DNA of 64,000 nt from Lineus longissimus (Eukaryota; Nemertea; Pilidiophora; Heteronemertea; Lineidae), in contig NC_088324.1 of NCBI RefSeq assembly GCF_910592395.1, forward strand, positions 3,040,001 to 3,104,000, given 5' to 3'. This document shows positions 9,201 through 17,847 of this stretch, piece after piece. The stretch's first letter is position 1, and each line of letters begins with the position of its first letter. Position numbers and translations under genes: made by a program. The notes beneath the pieces are model-generated. The model did no database searches, was not told the origin of the DNA, and worked only from the letters and a program-made list of their open reading frames with translations.

Positions 9201-11425
9201 CAAAAGTAGTGCCTTATCAAGGTTTTTTCCAGCAGTAGTACTGGTTATCCTAGGCTAGATCATTTTTTTCGAGAATATGCATGCTGAAAAAGGCATGTTT
9301 TTCAGTTTTGTTCCTTAGTTTGCCCACCTGCCGCTAGGGGGCGAGCAGAGCTTATGACGATTTGGGTCAAAGGTCAAATTGAGATAAAATTTGAATAAGC
9401 CATTGATTGGACATAATGAGGTAATTATGACATTTTATATATTCACATTGCAACATATTATTGATCTTACACTACAAAATGTGGTCATTTTTGCTTTTCT
9501 GCTGTTTGAAAAAGGATATTCTTTGACAGAAATTTAGTGTTTGGCATGACCACCAGGTGTCGCCACTACTCGACGGCATGACGACACAAATAAGAACTAA
9601 TGTCATTTTTTTCTTTGTGAAGGTCCAAGCTTTCCAAAAATGTATGACACATGCTAAAGTCCGAGAATGCCGTGGCCACTTTTTTTCCATATTACCTGAT
9701 TTTAAGAGACAGTGCCTCTTAATTGCAGGTGCAAACAAGATGACTCAGTCACAGGCAGACGATCCAGTGTACGTGCGTGACGTCAGGGTGCGATCCATGC
9801 ACATTCATGAAGCATGGATTGTCAATGCAGAGAAAAAAAAGGTGAACGACAATTGGGCAAATGACATAGCATTGCTACGTCTTGCAGACAAAATTCAATT
9901 TTCCAGGAGCGTCCGACCAATCTGCCTCATTCCCAAGAACGCACCAGACAAAGGTAAATTGGTGGTGTTTTGTGTGGCGGTTCTACAGGGACATTGATGC
10001 TGAGGGGGCAGGGTCCCCACTTACCTACTGCTTTGAGTAGCGCCTATGGTCAGGGCCCACTGGTTCAAAAAAGTCGTTATCTCCGCTATTTGCGTCATGG
10101 CATTCTGATGATAACACGTGGCGAAAACATCTGATATTACTTTAGGCCAACCTATCATTGAACGAACAGGAAGAAGTAGGGCAGTCAAAGCAACAGAAAA
10201 GCTTCGCTGGCATAGGTAGGGGTAATCGGGGTGGCCAATTGAAGAAGTATCCAAATTGTACCCTTGGCATTAAAAGACCGCCTGTCCCTTGTCTTATTTT
10301 GCAGATATCCAGGATGAGATTGCAGTGGTGACTGGCTGGGGTAAAGCTGGGAATGAAAGCTTGACGAGTTGGCAGGCATACTCGAGCTCTCAGGCGCTAT
10401 CAACAGAACTGAGACAAGTCAGACTCCCTGTGGTCACGCATGCTGAGAATCCCAGCAGGTGTTACAACCGCTATCAAGCTGAGAAAGTCATATGCGCAGG
10501 TGATATTGCCAGAATGCTTAGACCCATTCCCACCAACTCTATCCCTCTCCCTTTAAAAATGTTAAGATACTCCAGTTGCCGAACACGGAACGTTGAATTG
10601 CCAACTTGATAGATGCCGCAGCCGTCATATATTCCATAAGCTTGCGTATCAGTCACGACTCTGTCATAATCTCAATCCCTTATATATTACCACTTGGCCG
10701 AGGCTAGAATGTTCCAAAACAGTTTTCCTGGACAGCAATCGAAAGATTGGATTTGAAATTTGCAAAAGCAGCATGCCAGTCAGGGCTTTGAAAAAATAAT
10801 ATATGCATGCAGCAAACACTGTTCAAGGCAAAGAATAATATGACAAGTACTAACGGATTCAAACCATTTCAAATCAACAACTTCTATAATTCCACTACTT
10901 GTCTTTCTTTTCCAGGCAGCACATATCAGGTAATTGACGCTTGCGTGGGTGACGCCGGTGGTCCGCTGATGATCGAGCTGGGGGCGGAAAACAATAAACC
11001 ACGCTGGTACCAAATAGGTAGGTTCTTGCATCTCGGGGTTCAAAAACAAGTGAGCAGCATAAGCATAATGAGGCTCTACCAGTCAACACGAGCGTGCCAC
11101 GTTGCATATATAGGCTTTTTTACTAGTATTCTTTTCTCCGTGGAGCCGACAAACATGTTGCCGATTCATATTTAGTCCGTATGATGGTATACGTACGTGT
11201 GCCATCAACTCTCTTAGTGATTTTGTTTGCCACGCAAAAAGACTGTTAGGCTGTTACAATGTAAGGTATCTCAAATAAGGATCCATTCAATGATCTCTTG
11301 CAGGCATTGTTTCTAGCGGTTTTGGCTGCGCTTCGCTGGACAGGAACGTCCCCTTCGGAAGATACACAGATGTCAGGAAGTACCGAGACTGGATCGAAGC
11401 CACAGTACGGAATGCGGGACCTTGA
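156..11425 (+). CDS. Chymotrypsin-fold serine protease homolog, predicted catalytically inactive (5' partial gene)
   Basis: Six exons join in phase with GT-AG borders: 156-295, 442-553, 9729-9953, 10305-10499, 10916-11017 and 11304-11425. Together they give one nearly complete S1 (trypsin/chymotrypsin) domain. Seen: a Cys before the domain (GECGV), the mature-start motif IIGGN, CGGTVL, the His region LTSAQCF, the Asp region NDIALLRL, VVTGWG, the Ser region DACVGDAGGP, and the C-terminal helix YRDWIEAT before a TGA stop. Known for the family: His57, Asp102 and Ser195 form the triad. Here they read Gln, Asp and Ala, so proteolysis should be lost. The position before IIGG is Asn rather than Arg or Lys, so tryptic zymogen activation is unlikely too. 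Asp189 is kept. The fold and frame are otherwise intact across all exons, which argues for a selected pseudoprotease (adaptor, decoy or regulator) rather than a decayed gene. N-terminal domains and signal peptide would lie upstream of the window. Confidence 0.85.
442..553 (+). CDS. Protease homolog exon carrying the changed His site
   Basis: The acceptor tttctag ends at 441 and the donor gtaaat starts at 554. The exon encodes HVCGGTVLNNEWILTSAQCF and VMVKLG. The codon at the catalytic His position of the usual LTAAHC motif is CAA (Gln). The exon ends one base into a Gly codon, which is completed by the first two bases of the exon at 9729. Confidence 0.82.
554..2242. other. First part of the 9.2-kb second intron
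   Basis: No exon, RNA gene or bounded repeat is visible here. The sequence is AT-rich and has no long open frame. A continuous run of A and T occurs near 1780-1800. Confidence 0.5.
2243..2958 (-). pseudogene. C-terminal part of a C2H2/Cys-rich multi-copy gene, frame broken
   Basis: Read on the minus strand, three frames succeed one another. The first (2958 to about 2640) holds a C2H2 finger, C-x4-C-x12-H-x5-H, starting CPEERC and ending LLIGNH. The second (about 2640-2546) holds EMGWAIRVTQTGKRKS and VFVSGEA. The third (about 2533-2243) holds KADPRQVAKTMRDM, EWLTPKQIKNFFSYLSA and an acidic run. From memory, this order (finger, MGWALK-like motif, GE-x-TG-x-KADP-like motif, LT-x-x-QI-x-x-FFS-like motif) belongs to a large uncharacterised family expanded in cnidarians, molluscs, lancelets and fish. 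The second break coincides with a 25-nt palindromic insertion at 2521-2552. It is probably the 3' end of the gene whose other exons lie at 6043-7214. Function unknown; a transposon-derived origin is my inference. Confidence 0.55.
2521..2552. repeat. 18-bp perfect palindrome between 7-bp direct repeats
   Basis: CTTCACC (2521-2527), then CATGGAGGTACCTCCATG (2528-2545, perfectly self-complementary), then CTTCACC again (2546-2552). The net gain of 25 nt shifts the reading frame of the surrounding minus-strand coding sequence inside a conserved GEA motif. It resembles a transposon footprint: a duplicated target plus two 9-bp element ends. Confidence 0.7.
3165..3206. repeat. AAT/ATT microsatellite
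   Basis: Runs of aat then att triplets directly precede the TTAA target site of the adjacent element. Confidence 0.7.
3512..3781 (+). CDS. THAP zinc-finger domain exon inside the Kolobok-like element
   Basis: The open frame starts at an ATG and encodes one complete THAP domain. Seen: C4-x4-C9, the FP pair at residues 28-29, W40, C59-x2-H62 followed by F63, and the closing AVPTM motif at about residue 89. These match the known C2CH ligands and the AVPTIF box of THAP DNA-binding domains. After AVPTM the sequence (to a stop at 3862) looks non-coding, so an intron donor or a truncation lies there; I cannot choose the donor with confidence. It likely binds DNA, perhaps the element's own ends. The frame is intact, unlike most element-derived coding sequence in this window. 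Confidence 0.8.
4199..4273 (-). CDS. Small acidic, Ser-rich ORF (24 aa) inside the Kolobok-like element
   Basis: On the minus strand an ATG at 4273 opens MASAYSSESESSEFEDVL and stops at 4199. It sits close to the right TIR and runs opposite to the THAP exon. The composition resembles the acidic start of a transposase-type protein and may be the remnant first exon of a second element gene. No further exon was found, so this stays tentative. Confidence 0.3.
   Translation of the reverse strand: MASAYSSESESSEFEDVLVDTESI
4978..5902. mobile_element. TIR element with 15-bp tandem repeats at both ends (copy 1), 8-bp TSD
   Basis: The element spans 4986-5894 (909 bp) and is flanked by GGAGAATA at 4978-4985 and 5895-5902. 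The left end is GGTGTATTCCTGTTTCGCC. The right end, reverse-complemented, is GGTTTATGCCTGTTTCGCC (2 mismatches in 19). Inside each end the 15-bp unit ATTCCTGTTTCGCCT repeats (to about 5068 on the left, from about 5795 on the right in inverse orientation). The middle is AT-rich and non-coding. An 8-bp duplication is typical of hAT and P elements; the superfamily is otherwise unknown. A second copy lies in the opposite orientation at 25205-26193. Confidence 0.8.
6043..6589 (-). CDS. Exon of the minus-strand Cys-rich family: RNase H-like candidate domain
   Basis: The minus-strand frame has an acceptor (aaaatttcag) before 6589 and a donor (ag|gtaatt) after 6043. It encodes ICRQCRLDHDEWW, a helical stretch, AAFRSDCAGCYKSANAI, a DFSEACDRKDISDRR segment, MKEAIDSYGGVRG and ISSYNNFEYTR. 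Spaced acidic residues in hydrophobic strands (SDCAGCY, then DFSEACD) look like an RNase H-fold catalytic core. I recall the same order in an uncharacterised animal gene family, but no named domain can be assigned. The frame is open for about 180 codons, so this part is well preserved. Its neighbours are 6620-6764 upstream and 2243-2958 downstream. Confidence 0.55.
6620..6764 (-). CDS. Exon of the minus-strand family: short Cys-rich segment
   Basis: The minus-strand frame carries CRFKLVSDCPPN, HDCCTCSFLHLM and HVCKTCH, bounded by a plausible acceptor (tgattgtag) and a consensus donor (gtaagt, plus 6614-6619). The Cys/His pattern suggests a zinc-binding segment. The codon phase I infer does not join cleanly to either neighbouring exon, so one border is misplaced or the gene is damaged. 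Confidence 0.45.
6855..7214 (-). CDS. Exon of the minus-strand family: N-terminal zinc-binding segment
   Basis: Acceptor ttttgctttgcag lies just upstream on the minus strand and donor gtaagt at plus 6849-6854. The frame encodes MACNVAALLGLDTACGG, CPIKDCC, ICEKHRRHY and CQHPHCQ, that is, three paired Cys/His clusters likely to bind zinc, then a basic stretch. It may hold the start codon or continue from an exon further upstream that I did not identify. It belongs with 6043-6764 and 2243-2958. The whole gene is nested, antisense, in the protease intron. Confidence 0.5.
7215..9728. other. Last part of the protease intron 2, non-coding
   Basis: No convincing exon. TGACCTTGACCT-type motifs recur (near 7507-7530, 8347-8363, 8510-8526 and 8957-8971), and the string ATGGATGCCATAGTAACCAC occurs twice (near 8591 and 8761). 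These look like fragments of a degenerate repeat. Confidence 0.5.
9729..9953 (+). CDS. Protease homolog exon with the conserved Asp
   Basis: Acceptor attgcag ends at 9728 and the donor starts at 9954. The exon encodes GANKMTQ, SMHIHEAWI and NDIALLRLADKIQFS, then RPICLIP. The Asp of the triad is present. The lysine-rich stretch (NAEKKKVNDNW) is a surface loop before the Asp. Confidence 0.85.
10305..10499 (+). CDS. Protease homolog exon with the VVTGWG motif
   Basis: Acceptor ttttgcag ends at 10304 and donor gtgata starts at 10500. It encodes DEIAVVTGWGKAG, ELRQVRLPVV, RCYNRY and EKVICAG, standard landmarks between the Asp and Ser regions. Confidence 0.85.
10916..11017 (+). CDS. Protease homolog exon carrying the changed Ser site
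   Basis: Acceptor ttttccag ends at 10915 and donor gtaggt starts at 11018. It encodes IDACVGDAGGPLMIE. The family motif GDSGGP reads GDAGGP, so the nucleophile Ser is Ala (GCC). The Asp six residues before it (primary specificity pocket) is kept. Confidence 0.88.
11304..11425 (+). CDS. Protease homolog last exon and stop codon
   Basis: Acceptor ctcttgcag ends at 11303. It encodes GIVSSGFGCAS, RYTDVRKYRDWI and ends in TGA at 11423-11425. The usual SWG substrate-binding strand reads SSG. An ATTAAA at 11519-11524 is a possible polyadenylation signal. Confidence 0.85.
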
Positions 11426-12270
11426 AATTATCATTCTGGTGCCTGCGCATTTTGGAAAGTGATTTCCAGTGTATCAGCTTATGTAATGTAACTAAAAGAC
11501 TGCTACCTGGTTTAGCAGATTAAATAGACAATGAGGATATTATATAGCTGATTATACCCCAGCAGATTAGCAACACACGCTGCCATCAGTATGCTCGCTT
11601 CCGATAAGTAATACTATGTTGGACATCCCTGTTGTCACAACTAGCTAAATTTTATATCCAAGAATTTATCCTGGTGTTTATCCAAATGAACCGCTCTCTA
11701 GTCTGCCACCTGTAGTAGGATCATGAGTCTCACCAGGAAGTATGTAACATAGTACAGTTCGATGAGAATTATGAAATGTGGTAAAGTATGGTAACTAGTT
11801 GGAGGCCTACAAAATAGGTTGCTTGTACAATATCATGTATTTTTTTACTCAAAAGAGATGACCGTGAGATGTTAGAGCAAGAAGGAGGTCAGACACTACC
11901 ATTTCGATGAGATATTTTTTCCAATGTGTTAACTGATTTTGCAATTGACTGAAAAGATTAACATTTGAGTTGAGACTATAACACATATATTTTGAATTAT
12001 TTATTTACATATAGTTGCAATAATCAATCAAACAGTCACGTTTGACACACCTTACTCTCCTCAATCAACAAATACATACAGCACTATCTACAGCTACACC
12101 AAACTTTCAACTCTTCAACAAACTATTAACTCTCCAACTCATCCCAACTTGTCAAAGCTTGTCGCCAAATCATATCAACATCACCTTATATAGTAGACCA
12201 CCTTACCCCCAATGGGTAAATAGCCTAACCCTTAAACAGAGTCTTAACCAATCGGCACTCACTTAATAAT
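11426..12270. other. 3' flank of the protease gene
   Basis: Contains the presumed 3' UTR. No gene is seen. Sequence from about 12040 to 12266 is T-poor and rich in C and A, and ends at the BEL target site. Confidence 0.4.
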
Positions 12271-12275
12271 AGAGG

Positions 12276-12510
12276 TGTCTCGGATTGGGGGCGGGTTATA
12301 CATAGGAGAGGAGGAGTTAGGCTTCATTCATTGCGGACAGAAAACGGAACAACACTTCTTTCTTCTTACAAACATGGCCGACTGGTTTATTATAAAAAGA
12401 GACAAACAAGTACAAAGGGTTTGCACAACTTAGGGCAGGTGGCAGCACTGGTGGTGTAAAGGGCAAACCGGCCCAATGTAAACTAGTCTGAACCCAGACA
12501 ATCCTCAACA
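12276..12510 (-). repeat. BEL/Pao 3' LTR
   Basis: Starts TGTCTCGGATTGGGGG and ends AATCCTCAACA on the plus strand. AGAGG precedes it. It matches 18986-19210 plus 22385-22396. Confidence 0.9.
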
Positions 12511-12524
12511 CTCCCACCCATTAG
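12511..12524 (-). promoter_or_regulatory. BEL/Pao polypurine tract
   Basis: On the minus strand the sequence directly before the 3' LTR reads AATGGGTGGGAG, the expected purine primer for plus-strand DNA synthesis. Confidence 0.65.
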
Positions 12525-13576
12525 AGGATTCTAATCTGTCATCAAAGACAACTACTGCATTAATTACTCAAAGAGACAACCAAGCAAGATAAATTAACCA
12601 TTACATCACAAATTTACGGTGACAACTTTTAGAAGGAGGTACCAAATTGCAAATTCCTCCAACTAGATTGAACCTAAACTGTAAGTTGGAAGTGGGAGTA
12701 CTATACTGATTTCAATTAGACCAACTAAGGCTAAGCATGCTTATAGACTTAATCCAAACAAGAGCGCTCAATAAACTGCAAGAGTGAAACTTTAACTACA
12801 AGACTACAATTATCTATCCACCAGGCTGACCAACCTGCCTAATACATCAATACTGGAAACAAGACAAACTATATCAACTCCCTAGCACCAAACTTAGAAC
12901 TATGATTAACAAACCAGTCCAAATTTAAAACATATCAAATTAAAACATTGAATTATGGCAGCTGGGAGAATAAATTTATCACGAGAATTCCAAAGGGAAA
13001 TTCAGTTAATTAATTAAAGAACAACAAGAAGACTCGAAATAGGCAAAGCAATTGCTACCTGTCACCTCTAAACTTTCCACGCAAGAGTACCAACGGAATG
13101 ACAACAATTGTTTTACAAATAACTTCAAATTTGGTACTTCATGAAATGTCACAAACAACATTTGTATGCAAGGCGAGGCTAATTTGAAAGCCCTTGTTAC
13201 ATGGTGACAAAGGACTATCTCGAGACTTGAACAAGCTAACAATTCAAACTGAGTGTTGATCTAATTCTGAAACTTGTTTTTGACTTTTGATAAATTATTC
13301 AATCTAAGCAAGATAAAATTGGTTCTTGAGTCAGACCTTATGTCTGTAAAGAGGTCAAAGTCCTTCTTCTGACTAAGACTTGTGGCACAATCAATAGTTC
13401 AGTGTTAAATATAGAGACAAATATCACAATTGAGACCTTCAGAAATCACAAATCCAGCTTATCTCGTGGGCGTATTACTCTGCCACAGCGAGATACTACC
13501 TCACCAGAATTCACTCTCTGGGTTTTCTTGTCCACAGAACTGGAGTCTGTTGTGGAGGGCAACACTCTTTCTCATT
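12525..13576. other. BEL/Pao 3' untranslated region
   Basis: About 1 kb between the pol stop codon and the polypurine tract, without coding potential. Confidence 0.55.
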
Positions 13577-16096
13577 TCATCCTACAGTTGTCTTGTTAGA
13601 CCCATTCTCCCTGTCCTGGGAGTAGATTTCAAAATCATGGATCCGCTGAATGGGTCTAACAAAGCAACCCCTGGAGGTATTGACCTCCACACTCCGTACA
13701 AGACCATCCCTTCCTGGAAATTCATTTACAATGAGACCCAAAGGCCACCTCATGCGCGGCATATTGTCTTCTCTTATTAAGACAAGTGAACCAACACAAG
13801 CATTGCCCCTTTTCTGGAAGCTGTTGAGCGCAGGGGGCAGGTTTCTGACATAATTCTTGCTCCAGACCTCCCACAAAATTTCCAAGCGTCTCTGTCTCAC
13901 TAGCTCTCTCTCTGACAAATCACTTTGAGACACTCTGAAATTCTCAGGAAGCTCTGAAGTCTTGAACTGAAAACCTGTATCTCTACCCAACAGGAAACAA
14001 GAGGGTGTGAGTGGTCTCAAGCAATCTACATCGTCGCCTACAAATGAAATTGGTCTTGAATTGATACAAGCTTCTGCTTCATGAAGGCAGGTCTCTAATT
14101 CTCTAGTCAGACAGGAATTGCCAAGCGATTTTCTCAATGAACTTTTGACTGATCTAACAAGACGTTCCCACCACCCTCCCCACCATGGAGAGCGTGGGGC
14201 TATATACTTCCATGCAGGAGCGTGGGAACCAAAGAACACTGTCAACTGTTTTTTAGTACTCTGAAATGTCATGGCATTGTCAGAATAAAATGTACTTGGC
14301 AATCCCCTTCTGGCTGCGAATCTTCTAATTGCAAGCATACAGTCAACTTCGGACATTGAGTCTGTTAACTCAAGGTGTAATGCCCGGACTACTGCACAGG
14401 TGAAGAGTAGAATATACAACTTCCTGTCTGGGATATCCAAACAAAACAAGGGGCCTGCAAAATCTAAACCTGTGATAGTGAAGGGAGGGGCTTGCTGGAT
14501 CCTAAGACTGGGCAAGGGAACAACAAATTGACCACAAGCTTTTGCATCTACTCTCTGACAAGGGAAACATTCACGCTTCACACTTTTAGCCAGTTTTCTA
14601 GCCCCAATGATCCAATAGTCATTTTTCAAATGTGTGAGCATGGTTTCAACACCAGCAGGTCTCAATCTCAAATGGACATCCACAATCAGTAACCTAGCCA
14701 ATGGACCATTAGGTATAATGATGGGGTGTTTTTCACCATACGTCAAGTCAGCTTGTTGCAATCTGCCCTTAATTCTGAGGAGGTTGTCACTTCCAAGGAA
14801 AGGGTCGAGTTTGGATATGCCAGATTTGTCAGGTACGCGTTTGCCTTGACCACAACACTCGAACTCTATTTTGTAATGAACTTTCTGAGTGTGAGAAATT
14901 AAGAGTGTTTTACCAGATCTTATTTCCTCCTGAGACAACAAATGTCCCATCTGTGATCTAAACTGTGGTGTTTTCAAATTTTGAAAAAATCTCAACACCC
15001 ATGCAGCAATCCTTGAGGCTTTGTTGAGTGAGCTCCAAGCCCTTACATCCAAGACAAGTTCAACATTCTGTTCAATCGGAAGCCATTTCTTCACAACAAC
15101 CATAGTAGAAACATGTTCCGGTTGGAGCATTTTTTCTATCCTTTCAAATGAGGTCACTTCCCCATCTAGCACACAATGCTGAACTGACTCTTTCATCAAT
15201 TCAGGGCCATGTAACCATTGTACTGAAGATACCAGGTCCTCAGCGAGGATCCCCCTAGTCAGCAAATCTGCAGGGTTACCCTTTCCTGGGCAATGGGACC
15301 ATTTTCCAGGATCAGTAAGTTTCTGAATTTCAGAAACCCTATTGGATACATAGGTTTTCCACTTGGATGGTTCACTCTTTATCCAACACAAGGCAACTGT
15401 GGAGTCAGTCCAACATCTGTATGCTATTTGAGGGAGTTTCAAGGCCTTCCTGACTAAATCAAGCATTCTTGCTGCAAGTAATGAACCCAGTAACTCTAAC
15501 CTGGGCAAAGTTTCTGTCTTCAAGGGGGCCACTCTGGCCCCAGAGGCCACTAAAGCAACATCAAAACTACCATCAGGTTTGGCCACTCTCAAGTAAACTA
15601 CGGCTCCATAGCCTCTCTCGGAGGCATCGCCAAAGCTGAAGAGCTCCAGCTGATCAAAGTGAATGCATGACCACGGCAAGGCTGTGTAACACCTTGGGAT
15701 TTGCCAACTTTGAATAACATTCAGACCATTGACCCACTTCCTGAATTTTTCATCAATGTTTTCATCCCACTGCAATTTTAGCAGCCATATATCTTGCAGT
15801 AAGATATTGATGAACATTGTGTACGGATTCAGCAATCCCAAGGGGTCAAACAACCTTGCCAGGACACTCAAAACAACACGCTTAGTGGTCACAAGGTCTT
15901 CTGGCAAAATGACACCATCAAAGGAAAAACTGTCTACAGTTTTCAACCATTTCAAACCCAAGACCTTTACAGGGTCTGTACCGGAGTTTTTATTGCCATA
16001 TTCTTTGAAGAACATCTCAGTTAAACTCTCACTATTGGAGTTGGCCTTTGTAAGGGGAACCCCCCCCCCCCCCCCCCCCCCCCCATCGTCCATCAC
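13577..16096 (-). CDS. BEL/Pao pol, 3' part: end of reverse transcriptase, RNase H and integrase
   Basis: An 839-aa open frame on the minus strand. After a Gly run (residues 5-12, from the homopolymer at 16060-16084) it continues the BEL reverse transcriptase/A17 region (LLNPYTMFINILLQDIW). The RNase H part has FSFGDASERGYGAV and WTDSTVALCWI. An H2C2-like segment follows (HLRLRPAGVET, CFPCQRVDAKACG). The integrase core shows its acidic residues in GLDFAGPL, FYSDNAMTF and WWERLVRSVK, and a C-terminal DUF5641-like part ends the protein. This frame looks intact from the Gly run to the stop. The upstream reverse transcriptase half is in another frame. Confidence 0.9.
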   Translation of the reverse strand: MMDDGGGGGGGGVPLTKANSNSESLTEMFFKEYGNKNSGTDPVKVLGLKWLKTVDSFSFDGVILPEDLVTTKRVVLSVLARLFDPLGLLNPYTMFINILLQDIWLLKLQWDENIDEKFRKWVNGLNVIQSWQIPRCYTALPWSCIHFDQLELFSFGDASERGYGAVVYLRVAKPDGSFDVALVASGARVAPLKTETLPRLELLGSLLAARMLDLVRKALKLPQIAYRCWTDSTVALCWIKSEPSKWKTYVSNRVSEIQKLTDPGKWSHCPGKGNPADLLTRGILAEDLVSSVQWLHGPELMKESVQHCVLDGEVTSFERIEKMLQPEHVSTMVVVKKWLPIEQNVELVLDVRAWSSLNKASRIAAWVLRFFQNLKTPQFRSQMGHLLSQEEIRSGKTLLISHTQKVHYKIEFECCGQGKRVPDKSGISKLDPFLGSDNLLRIKGRLQQADLTYGEKHPIIIPNGPLARLLIVDVHLRLRPAGVETMLTHLKNDYWIIGARKLAKSVKRECFPCQRVDAKACGQFVVPLPSLRIQQAPPFTITGLDFAGPLFCLDIPDRKLYILLFTCAVVRALHLELTDSMSEVDCMLAIRRFAARRGLPSTFYSDNAMTFQSTKKQLTVFFGSHAPAWKYIAPRSPWWGGWWERLVRSVKSSLRKSLGNSCLTRELETCLHEAEACINSRPISFVGDDVDCLRPLTPSCFLLGRDTGFQFKTSELPENFRVSQSDLSERELVRQRRLEILWEVWSKNYVRNLPPALNSFQKRGNACVGSLVLIREDNMPRMRWPLGLIVNEFPGRDGLVRSVEVNTSRGCFVRPIQRIHDFEIYSQDRENGSNKTTVG
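16060..16084. repeat. 25-base C homopolymer inside pol
   Basis: Twenty-five consecutive C on the plus strand (G on the coding strand) at the join of the two pol frames. It encodes the Gly run and is prone to slippage. Confidence 0.9.
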
Positions 16097-17847
16097 TTTC
16101 TTTGCTTCTGAGAATAACTCGGTACTTCATTGTCAAAATCAGCACCCGTCAACAAATCGTCTACATACAAATTATCTTCTAATTCTACCACAGCTCTTGA
16201 CTTAGGATACTTTGACAGATGATGTTTGATGGTTGCATTGAGTAGGAAGGGACTGCTGGTGTTGCCAAAGGGTACCCTAAGAAACTTCATTTCTCTGACG
16301 TAACCCTGATCACTCAGAAGAAATCTATGTACATCTTGATCATCAGGATGTACCCGAATTTGGAGAAAAGCCTTGGCAATATCAGCAGTCAGTCCCACAC
16401 GCCATCTGCGAAATCTAATCAACGTATCAACCAAACAACGCAGAAGACAAGGGCCTGTTTCCAGGCAATCATTGAGAGAAATACCGTTTATGGCCTTGGC
16501 AGAAGCATCAAAAACTGGACGTACTTTGGTTGAAACTTTCGATTCATTTACCACTGGCCTATGAGGCATGTAATACATCGCTTTCTCACCTAAATCTCCA
16601 AGCTGATCTATCTCTCCGATAATGCCCTCTACTTCTAGTTCTCCGAAAACCTGGCCATATCTGGTTTTCAAAGATGAGTCTTTATCTAATTTCCGAGAAG
16701 GATTCCTTAATCTAATCTCGGCTTGTTTCCTGTTATCCAAGAGATTCAACTTAGCATCTGGGTTTTTCCAGGGCAGCCTAACCTCATATCGCCCTTCTAC
16801 TAGGGTGACAGAATTGTTGAATCTCTGAATAACAGGATCTCTAGACAAATCTGGTTTTTCATTGGAACCCGAAACACCTATTACTTCCAGATTCCAGAAC
16901 TTACTGATGTCAGGCATATCAGAAAGACAGACCAGCTGATGAGAAATAAGTTGAGGACTAGAATCACTGTGAGAATGTCCATCGCTATTGGCTTCACACC
17001 ATGACCCTGAGAGGATCCAGCCAAATACAGATTCTTGTAAGACCAAGCCACCTGGGAGTCTCTCAAGGCCAGATTTCATGACATTCCAGTAATGGTCCAG
17101 TCCGAGTACAATGTCGATGGTCACATTTTCTGCTGACCCTTGAAAATCATCGGCTAACTCAAACTGGACACATGACTGAAATGTCTCTCTCGGTACACAA
17201 GGTTTGTGCAAAGGAGCACAAATAGTGTTCACTTCTATGGCCCTGAGATACTCAATTCTGCCAAGTTTGTTCTGGACCCCCAACTTGTACACATTTCTGA
17301 TTTTACTGCTAGAAGGTTTATCTTCACCGAATGCTGCATAACTGACTGATCTGGCTGTGATCCACTCTGGCTCTAACTTTTTCACCAAAGAAGCAGAAAC
17401 GTAAGTTGTGTCTGCACCTGTGTCAAACAACATTCGAATACAAGCACTTTTTCCATTCTGACCTTGAACTAACACTTTTGCAGTTTGGAGCATAGTTCCC
17501 ACTTTAGCACTCACTGATTCAGTACCAATGGTTTGATCATTTGCATCAGGTGTGGGGCCAGATGTGCCAACATGCATTCCAACCTTTTGGTCTTTCTGAG
17601 TAACCGTGTCAGACCTACTAGTGACAGTACTAGTATCAGGCCTGTTGCCTGAATTTTGAAACCCAACGGCATTGTTCTGAGGTCTAGTACGTTTACTCTG
17701 ACCAGCCTGTTTAGGCCTACAAAGGAGTTCACTGTGTTTCCCATTGCATTTGGCACACCTAACACCACATCCCTTAGCAATATGATTTTTGCCCAAACAC
17801 CGGAAACACAAGCCTGTGTTCATTATTCTAGCATAACGATCATCCAA
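16093..17847 (-). CDS. BEL/Pao CCHC fingers, aspartic protease and reverse transcriptase
   Basis: A 584-aa open frame. Two CCHC knuckles are visible: C14-x2-C17-x4-H22-x4-C27 and C31-x2-C34-x3-H38-x4-C43. The retroviral-type protease motif LFDTGADTTYVS is near residue 140. The reverse transcriptase shows LTADIAKAFLQIRV and YVDDLLTG (Y561-D564). The frame ends about 20 residues after YVDD because of a one-base shift near 16120-16135; the sequence then continues in the frame of 13577-16096. The start given is the first Met, which is not the natural start, since the frame upstream (17823-18134) belongs to the same polyprotein. Confidence 0.88.
   Translation of the reverse strand: MDDRYARIMNTGLCFRCLGKNHIAKGCGVRCAKCNGKHSELLCRPKQAGQSKRTRPQNNAVGFQNSGNRPDTSTVTSRSDTVTQKDQKVGMHVGTSGPTPDANDQTIGTESVSAKVGTMLQTAKVLVQGQNGKSACIRMLFDTGADTTYVSASLVKKLEPEWITARSVSYAAFGEDKPSSSKIRNVYKLGVQNKLGRIEYLRAIEVNTICAPLHKPCVPRETFQSCVQFELADDFQGSAENVTIDIVLGLDHYWNVMKSGLERLPGGLVLQESVFGWILSGSWCEANSDGHSHSDSSPQLISHQLVCLSDMPDISKFWNLEVIGVSGSNEKPDLSRDPVIQRFNNSVTLVEGRYEVRLPWKNPDAKLNLLDNRKQAEIRLRNPSRKLDKDSSLKTRYGQVFGELEVEGIIGEIDQLGDLGEKAMYYMPHRPVVNESKVSTKVRPVFDASAKAINGISLNDCLETGPCLLRCLVDTLIRFRRWRVGLTADIAKAFLQIRVHPDDQDVHRFLLSDQGYVREMKFLRVPFGNTSSPFLLNATIKHHLSKYPKSRAVVELEDNLYVDDLLTGADFDNEVPSYSQKQRK

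Noticed and set aside
10895-11107. Minus-strand open frame over the protease Ser exon
   Set aside because: Shadow of the plus-strand exon.
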